From assembly GCA_937894105.1 (NCBI GenBank), contig CALCTI010000614.1, forward strand, positions 1 to 7,327: a stretch of DNA of 7,327 nt, read 5' to 3'. The notes below the pieces were generated by a model that did not search any database, was not told where the DNA came from, and was given only the letters and a program-made list of their open reading frames with translations. Origin of the DNA: an uncultured cyanobacterium (GTDB lineage: Bacteria; Cyanobacteriota; Cyanobacteriia; CACIAM-69d). Positions 1 to 5,338 of the stretch are shown here, piece by piece (the first letter of the stretch is position 1; each line of letters opens with the position of its first letter). A program made the translations under genes and the position numbers.

Positions 1-132
1 AGGGGCGATCGCGAATCAGCCCCCCCCGCTTTCTGCAACTTTCGCAATTCCTGCTACCGCTTCCCTTCTACCTCTCCCCCGTGCAGCGTGTGCAACGAAG
101 TTTTTTTGAGGGCGGAGTAATCCGAAAAAGAG

Positions 133-147
133 TCGCGATTAACGCGA
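133..147. repeat. Small perfect inverted repeat
   Basis: TCGCG and CGCGA form a perfect 5-bp inverted repeat around the loop ATTAA. It could be a minor stem or a protein-binding dyad. No run of T follows, so it is not a classical terminator. Short GC-rich dyads can occur by chance, especially in a genome rich in GCGATCGC. Confidence 0.3.
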
Positions 148-266
148 TCCGTAAATCCGGCTCCAGGGTTTAGGGCAGTGAAAGATGTCATGGGTACTCT
201 CTAGTGAAATTGGCGTAAGTTAAGTTAGAGTCAAACGGTGTCGGGAACACACTCAAAATTAAAGCT

Positions 267-289
267 GTTGGAGCGTTTGCAGCTCCAGC
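267..289. repeat. Stem-loop in the intergenic region
   Basis: GTTGGAGC (267-274) pairs with GCTCCAGC (282-289) across the 7-base loop GTTTGCA, giving an 8-bp stem with one G-T wobble. No T tract follows, so this is not an intrinsic terminator as written. It could belong to a small RNA or long leader transcript, but I recognise no RNA family. Confidence 0.45.
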
Positions 290-449
290 CGTCCCAAGAT
301 CCCTGATTTCAGCGCTTCAATCTGTTGGGAGAAAACAATTTAGGAGAAATACCCAAAAAAACAAGTGCCTAAGGACTAAAATTCCCGAAATCGGTAGGAA
401 TCCAAAATCAGGCGAGGGGCATGGTGGCAATCTCCCCCTGGGGCAGTTA

Positions 450-530
450 GTCAGCAGAATAGGTCAGCAGAACAGGTAAACAGCATCGGTAGTCAGCCCC
501 AGTAACCAGCATAAATAATCAGAAATCAGC
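450..530. repeat. Degenerate CAGC-phased short repeats (about 13 bp)
   Basis: GTCAGCAGAATAG (450-462) is followed directly by GTCAGCAGAACAG (463-475), two 13-bp copies with one mismatch. CAGC then recurs at 481, 494, 507 and 527. Counting from 452 the spacings are 13, 16, 13, 13 and 20. Beyond the first two units only CAGC is conserved, so the array is decayed or only partly real. It lies about 220 bp upstream of the first glycosyltransferase. Confidence 0.4.
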
Positions 531-558
531 GGAACGGTGGACGGTGATAGTGTGAGAA

Positions 559-630
559 ATGGCAAAAGCGAAACAGCGAAAGGGAAATAAGCAACACGGT
601 CGGCGTTTTAAGATTTTGGCGGAAGTTTGA
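559..630 (+). CDS. Marginal small ORF encoding a very basic 23-residue peptide
   Basis: An ATG at 559 opens a frame of 23 codons ending with TGA at 628-630. The peptide is strikingly basic: it starts MAKAKQRKGNK, continues through GRRFK, and has about nine Lys/Arg among 23 residues. There is no good Shine-Dalgarno; the bases just upstream are GTGAGAA. I recognise no family. Small basic peptides do exist in bacteria, but an ORF this short is expected by chance in 750 bp of non-coding DNA, so this is a candidate only. Confidence 0.12.
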   Translation: MAKAKQRKGNKQHGRRFKILAEV

Positions 631-752
631 TAGAAGTTGATTTGATGCCCATTTAAGTTGACGCGAACTCCATCAGACCCAGAATTGTAGTTGTCTTTTA
701 GCTTGATTTTTTTACGAAACTCTTTTTTGCCTTTCTTACGTGCCCTTTCTCG

Positions 753-1886
753 ATGAAAATCCTTTTAGTTTCTAACTACTTACCGGACGGGCAGCAAAGT
801 ATGCAGCGCTTTGCATCGCTTCTGGAGCAAGAGATACGACAAACTGAGCATAGGGTGAAAATTAGTCGCCCAGTACCGGTGTTGGGATATCTTAAGCGAT
901 CGCCCCACGGTCTTGGAAAATGGCTGGGATATATTGATAAATTTTTGATTTTCCCAATAATTTTATGGTGGCAAAAGCGCTGGGCCGATGTGGTGCATAT
1001 TTGTGACCATTCAAATGCGTTTTATGCAAAGCACCTGCAGGGGGTGCCCCATTTGGTCACTTGCCACGATTTGATGGCCGTGCGATCGGCGCTGGGGGAA
1101 GTGCCTGAGAATCCGACGAAGTGGACCGGGCAAAAGCTACAAGAGTTAATTGTGCGGGGGCTTAACCGATCCCAGTTAGTTGTGTGTGTATCAGAGAGCA
1201 CCCGCCAGGATTTAATGCGCTTAACAACGGTGGAGCCCTCGGCAACGGAGCTGATTTATATGGGACTGAATTATCCCTATTCGCCCATGGCTCCTCCTCA
1301 GCAAAAACTGCATCTCAAGCCAATGGGGCTAGCGCCAAATACGCCGTTTTTATTTCACATTGGCAGTGACGCCTGGTATAAAAATCGACCTGGGCTGCTG
1401 GAAATTTTTCGCCAGTTGGTGCAGGAACAGGGACTAGCTCATTTGCGGCTGGCGATCGCCGGTTCTCCCCTGGGGACCCACTCCCTGGAGTTTGTTCATC
1501 ACCATCGCCTAATGGACCACGTGATGGAATTAGGTCCCGTTTCCAATGAAGGGTTGCGAGCCCTTTATTCTTCGGCGATCGCCCTGCTATTTCCGTCCCT
1601 CCAGGAGGGGTTTGGCTGGCCAATTATCGAAGCCCAAGCCTGTGGCTGTCCCGTCTTTACTTCCAACGATCGCCCGATGACGGAGGTGGGGGGAGGTGCA
1701 GCCACCTATATTGACCCCCGTCAGCCCCACCAGGCAGCCAAAACCCTGGCGGATCGTTTAAATCCGGAAGATTTGGGAAAAATGAAGGAGAAGGGATTAG
1801 TCAACGCCAAACTGTTCCAGCCCCAAACTATGATTCGCCAGTACTTTGATGCTTACACCCAAGCTCGTAAAAAGAGAACGCCCTAA
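753..1886 (+). CDS. GT4-family glycosyltransferase (GT-B fold)
   Basis: This 377-residue protein should transfer a sugar from a nucleotide-sugar donor to a growing glycan on the cytoplasmic side of the membrane, with retention of configuration as is usual for GT4. The N-terminus MKILLVSNYLPDG is a typical first strand and loop of a GT-B Rossmann domain. A hydrophobic, aromatic-rich stretch at about 60-74 may help membrane contact. The second domain begins near 198 with FLFHIGSD and carries the phosphate-binding GSxxxxKN element (204-211). The EX7E motif lies at E285 to E293 (EGFGWPIIE), the donor-binding signature of GT4, and CGCPV follows at 297-301. Length is normal for the family. The start at 753 puts the first strand at the N-terminus, although no strong Shine-Dalgarno is visible. 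Donor, acceptor and gene symbol cannot be read from the sequence. The neighbouring GT4 and GT2 genes suggest a surface-polysaccharide locus. Confidence 0.9.
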   Translation: MKILLVSNYLPDGQQSMQRFASLLEQEIRQTEHRVKISRPVPVLGYLKRSPHGLGKWLGYIDKFLIFPIILWWQKRWADVVHICDHSNAFYAKHLQGVPHLVTCHDLMAVRSALGEVPENPTKWTGQKLQELIVRGLNRSQLVVCVSESTRQDLMRLTTVEPSATELIYMGLNYPYSPMAPPQQKLHLKPMGLAPNTPFLFHIGSDAWYKNRPGLLEIFRQLVQEQGLAHLRLAIAGSPLGTHSLEFVHHHRLMDHVMELGPVSNEGLRALYSSAIALLFPSLQEGFGWPIIEAQACGCPVFTSNDRPMTEVGGGAATYIDPRQPHQAAKTLADRLNPEDLGKMKEKGLVNAKLFQPQTMIRQYFDAYTQARKKRTP

Positions 1887-1916
1887 AATCGGGACCAAAA
1901 GTTCGATCTATTTCGT

Positions 1917-1964
1917 TTGATTTGTCCGTCAGTTGATTTGTCCGTCAGTTGATTTACCCATCAG
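1917..1964. repeat. Three tandem copies of a 16-bp repeat
   Basis: TTGATTTGTCCGTCAG occurs at 1917-1932 and identically at 1933-1948. A third copy at 1949-1964, TTGATTTACCCATCAG, differs at three positions. The array fills the middle of the gap between the two GT4 genes, starting 30 bp after the first stop codon. The 16-bp period is about 1.5 helical turns. It could be a slippage product or a set of regulator sites. No T-tract terminator and no good promoter pair was found within it. Confidence 0.85.
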
Positions 1965-2021
1965 TGACGATGATGCAGACAATGTTTAGGAGTGCCCGAT
2001 AACGCCACGAAACATAACCCT

Positions 2022-3227
2022 ATGAAAGTACTACACGTAATTCCGTCGGTGGGACCGGTGCGAGGGGGCACTAGCGTGGCGGCCCTGGAGCTGGTGCAGG
2101 CGTTGCGATCGCAAAACGTTGACGCGGAGATTGCCACCACTAATGACAATGGCGATCGCTGCTTAGACGTGCCTCTACACCAGCTCACGGACTACAAGGG
2201 CACGCCCGTACGATTTTTTCAAAAGCATTTATCCTCCGTCAATGCCATCTCCGAATTTATATTTTCTTGGGAGTTTAGCAAGTGGCTTTGGAACAATATA
2301 GACACCTATGATTTAGTAGAAATTCATTCGTTTTTTTCCTACGTGTGCACCTTTACGGGGCTAATTTCTCGCCATAAAAATAAGCCTTATATTATTAATC
2401 CCCACGGACATTTCTTACCTTGGGTCATTAGTCAAAAAGCCCTCAAGAAAAAAATCTATATGATATTAGCGGAGGGAAAAAACTTAAATCGAGCCAATGC
2501 CATTCACTGCTCTACCCACCAAGAGGCCTTAGACGTTAAGCACTATGGTATTAGGGCGTCCCCTTTTGTGGTGCCTTACGGCGTTGATTTATCTCCCAAT
2601 CTCCCCAGTCCAAAAGACTGTTTACAAGAAAAATACGGGGTGCCCGTTACTACGCCAGTGATTTTATTTTTATCGCGATTACACCCTAAAAAGCGCCTCG
2701 ATTTTCTATTGAATGTATTGGAATCTTTAAAAGATAAAACCCCGTTCCATTTAATGGTTGGAGGGTCGGGAGATCAAGACTATGAACACACGTTAATTAA
2801 TCAAGTTAGCCGCCTTGGATTGGGCGATCGCGTTACTTTTGCCGGATTTGTGGGCGGGGTAGCCAAAGATTTACTGTTACAGTCGGCGGATATTTTTGCC
2901 CTACCCACCTATGGTGAAAATTTCGGGATCTCGACGGTGGAAGCAATGGCGGCTAAGGTGGCGGTGGTAACGACTCCGGCTTTACAGCTGGCTCCAGAAA
3001 TCGAGGAGGCGGGAGCGGGAATCATTGTTCCTGGGGAGCGCCAACCGTGGATTAATGCTTTGGAAACACTGCTGCGATCGCCGGAGCAGCGTCGGACAAT
3101 GGGGCAGCGAGGGGAACGCCTGGCGCGATCGCAATACGATTGGAATGTGGTGGGGCGTCAACTGGCAGACGTGTACCAAGCGGTTCTGGACGGGCAAGGG
3201 TGCGAGGTTAAATCTCCGGTGCTGTAA
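2022..3227 (+). CDS. GT4-family glycosyltransferase (GT-B fold)
   Basis: A retaining glycosyltransferase of about 401 residues, with positions counted from the ATG at 2022. It opens with MKVLHVIPSVGPVRGGTSVA, where the GG-rich loop at 14-17 is the usual donor/acceptor loop after strand 1. NPHGH at 126-130 fits an active-site histidine region. The C-terminal domain has LSRLHPKKRLDFLL (217-230), containing the basic residues that contact donor phosphates, and the EX7E motif E299 to E307 (ENFGISTVE). The same frame reaches back to a GTG at 1992, ten codons earlier, but AGGAG there abuts the GTG with no spacer, and GT4 proteins normally start right at strand 1, so 2022 is preferred. It shares little obvious identity with the first GT4 gene, so it is unlikely to be a recent duplicate and probably makes a different linkage. 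Sugar specificity is unknown. Confidence 0.9.
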   Translation: MKVLHVIPSVGPVRGGTSVAALELVQALRSQNVDAEIATTNDNGDRCLDVPLHQLTDYKGTPVRFFQKHLSSVNAISEFIFSWEFSKWLWNNIDTYDLVEIHSFFSYVCTFTGLISRHKNKPYIINPHGHFLPWVISQKALKKKIYMILAEGKNLNRANAIHCSTHQEALDVKHYGIRASPFVVPYGVDLSPNLPSPKDCLQEKYGVPVTTPVILFLSRLHPKKRLDFLLNVLESLKDKTPFHLMVGGSGDQDYEHTLINQVSRLGLGDRVTFAGFVGGVAKDLLLQSADIFALPTYGENFGISTVEAMAAKVAVVTTPALQLAPEIEEAGAGIIVPGERQPWINALETLLRSPEQRRTMGQRGERLARSQYDWNVVGRQLADVYQAVLDGQGCEVKSPVL

Positions 3228-3242
3228 TTGTTTAGTGACTGG

Positions 3243-3328
3243 TTAACGTTAAGCTTGCCAGCTTTAAATTAGCTTCCAAATTATCCCTTTAAAAGCTTTT
3301 TAAGACATTAGTCTCCTCAAAGCTTTGA
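3243..3328. repeat. Cluster of perfect palindromes and AGCTT repeats
   Basis: Within 86 bases of AT-rich intergenic DNA there are three perfect palindromes: TTAACGTTAA (3243-3252), AAAAGCTTTT (3291-3300) and TCAAAGCTTTGA (3317-3328). The word AGCTT occurs five times, starting at 3252, 3260, 3271, 3294 and 3321. The patch lies between the second GT4 and the GT2 gene, about 70 bp before the latter, where an operator could sit. AT-rich DNA makes short palindromes more likely, and no known operator consensus was recognised. Confidence 0.5.
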
Positions 3329-3397
3329 AAAATCAGTTCCTAAGAATAGCGTTTCTAACGGCTACTTTCGCGAATCAAATTTGCCGACTCAAAACCT

Positions 3398-4405
3398 ATG
3401 ACTGCTTCTAAACTTCCAACCCTTCCCTCTGTCTCTTTAGTGGTGCCAACCTATAACCGAGAGGAGCCCCTTAAAAGTACGTTAATTGACTGTGTTGCTC
3501 AAGATTATCCAAATTTTGAAGTGATTGTTGTTGATCAAACGAAGGATCATACCCCTGAGGTTGCTGAATATTTAGACGCGGCTAAGACAGCAGGTAAAAT
3601 AACCCTATTCACACCCGACTTTGCTAGCTTGCCAGGGGCAAGAAACTATGCGATTCGTCGAGCAAAAGGCGATATTATTATTTTTATTGATGATGATATT
3701 CGTATGGATTCCCACTTTATAAAAAGCCATGTGACTGTGTTTTTAGAAAAGCCTGAAGTGGGAGCCGTGGCAGGACGAGTTTTGCCGCCTGCTGTGGATG
3801 AAAATAAGTTGAAAACGTTTGCGGTTCAGCAATTACCTCCCGAAGCCTTGGATCCAGGTATTGCCTGGTATTATCTCGACTTTACTTACGTGGAGAACCC
3901 TCAGCAGGTGCTGTCGGCGCGGGGGTGCAATATGTCTTTTCGTCGGGAAGTTTTTGACAACTATGGTTTAGCATTTGACGAGCGAATGCAGGGCAGTGCC
4001 ATTCGAGAAGAATCTGATTTGTGCTTACAGGTTCGCAAAACTGGCTACGATATTTGGTACGAACCGAATGCGGCGTTGGTACATATTGGTGAGCCCACTG
4101 GGGGGTGTCACAATATTAGTACTCGCACGTTTCAATATCAGGTGACCCATTATCACAACCACTTTTGGATGGGATTTCGCAATTTAACCCTGTGGCAAAA
4201 TTTGCGGCTGTATGTGCGACTGTTTGATTGTCATGTTTTAGGGAATCCCCCTTGCAATAAAGATAAATCTTTGACTAAGGGAATTGTGCGAGGGGTGTTT
4301 TATTTCTACGGTTTTTTAAGTGCGGTAAAAACGGCGATCGCTTCCCTATTTTCCGACGGACAAATTTATAGTCACCAGGATCCAAAACTGAAGGAAATCA
4401 CTTAA
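3398..4405 (+). CDS. GT2-family glycosyltransferase (GT-A fold)
   Basis: A 335-residue enzyme expected to invert configuration while moving a sugar from a nucleotide-sugar to an acceptor. The N-terminal strand is VSLVVPTYNRE (12-22), the standard GT2 opening. EVIVVDQTKD (41-50) is the second strand, with its nucleotide-contacting aspartate. LPGARNYAIRRAKGD (78-92) precedes the metal-binding DDD at 98-100 (FIDDD). ARGCNMSFRREVF (174-186) is the acceptor-side loop. EESDLCLQ (204-211) corresponds to the ED region carrying the candidate catalytic base. A moderately hydrophobic segment near 295-318 may associate with the membrane, but it is too weak to call a transmembrane helix. No strong Shine-Dalgarno precedes the ATG at 3398; the start is chosen because strand 1 follows within 11 residues. 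Codons look AT-richer than in the genes downstream, and the only HIP1 octamer is near the 3' end (about 4333), which could mean later acquisition. Confidence 0.9.
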   Translation: MTASKLPTLPSVSLVVPTYNREEPLKSTLIDCVAQDYPNFEVIVVDQTKDHTPEVAEYLDAAKTAGKITLFTPDFASLPGARNYAIRRAKGDIIIFIDDDIRMDSHFIKSHVTVFLEKPEVGAVAGRVLPPAVDENKLKTFAVQQLPPEALDPGIAWYYLDFTYVENPQQVLSARGCNMSFRREVFDNYGLAFDERMQGSAIREESDLCLQVRKTGYDIWYEPNAALVHIGEPTGGCHNISTRTFQYQVTHYHNHFWMGFRNLTLWQNLRLYVRLFDCHVLGNPPCNKDKSLTKGIVRGVFYFYGFLSAVKTAIASLFSDGQIYSHQDPKLKEIT

Positions 4406-4429
4406 AGATAGCTAAAGTTTGACCTTTGG

Positions 4430-4458
4430 TTGAGAGAATGAATCGATAACGATACACT
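4430..4458 (+). promoter_or_regulatory. Sigma70-type promoter, probably for yebC
   Basis: TTGAGA (4430-4435) and TACACT (4453-4458) are separated by exactly 17 bp, matching the TTGACA and TATAAT consensus at 5/6 and 4/6 positions. Transcription would start near 4465, giving a leader of about 50 nt before the GTG at 4514. The spacer ends with a small ATCG/CGAT inverted repeat (4442-4453). The position, just after the glycosyltransferase stop, suggests that yebC has its own transcript. This is consensus matching only. Confidence 0.4.
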
Positions 4459-4513
4459 AACGAAGCGATGTAAAAAGTCGTGAAAAGCATCTAGAAATGG
4501 GTGGCGGATAACA

Positions 4514-5296
4514 GTGGCGGGACATAGTAAATGGGCGAATATTAAGCGACAAAAAGCGCGGGTTGACGCCGTCAAGGGGAAGGTCTTTAGCAAGCTGGCG
4601 CTGGATTTGATTGTAGCGGCGCGAGCGGGGGGACCGGACCCTGCGGCAAATTTTCAGCTTAGAACGGCGCTGGAAAAGGCGAAGGCGGCGGGGATGCCCA
4701 ATGCCAATATTGATCGGGCGATCGCTAAAGGCAGCGGCACTTTGGACGACGGTTCTCAGTTGGAAGCCATTCGCTACGAAGGCTATGGTCCTGGGGGAGT
4801 GGCAGTTTTGGTGGAGGCGTTGACGGATAATCGCAATCGAACGGCGGCGGATTTACGGGTGGCGTTTAGTAAGAATGGTGGAAATTTGGGGGAAACGGGC
4901 TGTGTGGGTTGGATGTTTGACCCGTTTGGGTTTGTGACAGTGATTGGGGACAACATTGACGAGGAAGCGCTGTTGATGGCGTCGTTGGAAGGGGATGGGG
5001 AGGGGTACGAATCATTCGAGGGAGAAGATGGAAAAGGATTTGAAATTAGTGGGTTTGAAGTGACCACTTCGGCGGAAAACTTAGAGAATTTAGAAACGGT
5101 TTTAAAAGGTTCAGGATTTATTGTTTATCAGTCAGAATTGCGCTGGGTTCCTAATAATATGCTAGCGGTGAGTGAGGTCGATCAAGCTAAGGTGTTGGTG
5201 AAGATGATGGATGCGCTGGAGGATTTAGACGACGTACAAACGGTGGCGGCTAATTATGAAATGGATGATGATTTGATGGAGCAGGCGATCGCATAA
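4514..5296 (+). CDS. yebC: YebC/PmpR/TACO1-family protein
   Basis: This 260-residue protein matches the YebC family along its whole length and has normal size. The N-terminus MAGHSKWANIKRQKARVDAV is nearly invariant in the family and fixes the GTG at 4514 as the start despite a weak ribosome binding site. Other signatures are AGMPNANIDRAIAKG (about 59-73), IRYEGYGPGGVAVLVEALTD (85-104), NRNRTAADLRVAFSKNGGNLG (105-125) and the acidic C-terminal DALEDLDDVQTVAAN. Members were long annotated as DNA-binding transcriptional regulators (PmpR, YebC). The mitochondrial relative TACO1 and recent bacterial work point instead to a ribosome-associated translation factor that helps at difficult stretches such as polyproline, so the name transcriptional regulator should be used with care. 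It is a soluble cytoplasmic protein. The gene after it starts 42 bp past the stop, so the two are probably cotranscribed. Confidence 0.96.
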   Translation: MAGHSKWANIKRQKARVDAVKGKVFSKLALDLIVAARAGGPDPAANFQLRTALEKAKAAGMPNANIDRAIAKGSGTLDDGSQLEAIRYEGYGPGGVAVLVEALTDNRNRTAADLRVAFSKNGGNLGETGCVGWMFDPFGFVTVIGDNIDEEALLMASLEGDGEGYESFEGEDGKGFEISGFEVTTSAENLENLETVLKGSGFIVYQSELRWVPNNMLAVSEVDQAKVLVKMMDALEDLDDVQTVAANYEMDDDLMEQAIA

Positions 5297-5311
5297 TCTC
5301 CAACAGTAACG

Positions 5312-5331
5312 ACAGGAATTAACAGGAATTA
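5312..5331 (+). promoter_or_regulatory. Duplicated Shine-Dalgarno-like 10-mer before the carotenoid gene
   Basis: ACAGGAATTA occurs twice back to back (5312-5321 and 5322-5331). Each copy contains AGGA, and the second AGGA is 11 bases before the ATG at 5339, a slightly long but usable spacing. The duplication could be slippage or a way of strengthening ribosome loading. Confidence 0.45.
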
Positions 5332-5338
5332 AGCATCC

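Larger units (their letters stand above)
1..752. other. Long stretch without a convincing gene, upstream of the glycosyltransferase cluster
   Basis: No ORF with recognisable protein features lies here on either strand. What can be seen: a HIP1 octamer at 5-12, a T-rich run near 101-107, an inverted repeat at 133-147, a clean stem-loop at 267-289, a patch of CAGC-based degenerate repeats at 450-530, and a 23-codon ORF at 559-630. One forward frame is open from the window edge to a stop at 169-171, so the C-terminus of an upstream gene cannot be excluded, but the translated residues do not resemble a domain I know. The last 60 bases before the first glycosyltransferase are T-rich, as in a leader or promoter region, but I could not identify a convincing -35/-10 pair. 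Confidence 0.6.

Noticed and set aside
5..12. HIP1 octamers (GCGATCGC) here and at many other places as regulatory repeats
   Set aside because: They are a genome-wide cyanobacterial signature and are used here only as evidence for the type of organism.
1..171. Forward open frame from the window edge to TAG at 169-171
   Set aside because: All three forward frames are open for the first 100 or so bases, and the translation resembles no protein I know, so it is not called as a partial gene.
658..686. TTGACG with AGAATT 17 bp downstream as a promoter for the first GT4 gene
   Set aside because: The -10 match is poor and no better partner was found, so it is not called.
1315..1623. 102-residue minus-strand ORF inside the first GT4 gene
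   Set aside because: It lies antisense within a gene with clear GT4 motifs, and its Pro/Gly/Arg-rich composition is typical of a shadow frame.
1887..1916. Possible terminator after the first GT4 gene
   Set aside because: No GC-rich stem followed by a T tract was found here.
753..3227. The two GT4 genes as a recent tandem duplication
   Set aside because: Apart from fold-level motifs (EX7E, N-terminal strand) the two proteins share little obvious identity.
4783..5067. 94-residue minus-strand ORF inside yebC
   Set aside because: Antisense to a strongly conserved gene; the Ser/Pro/Asn-rich low-complexity translation is a codon shadow.
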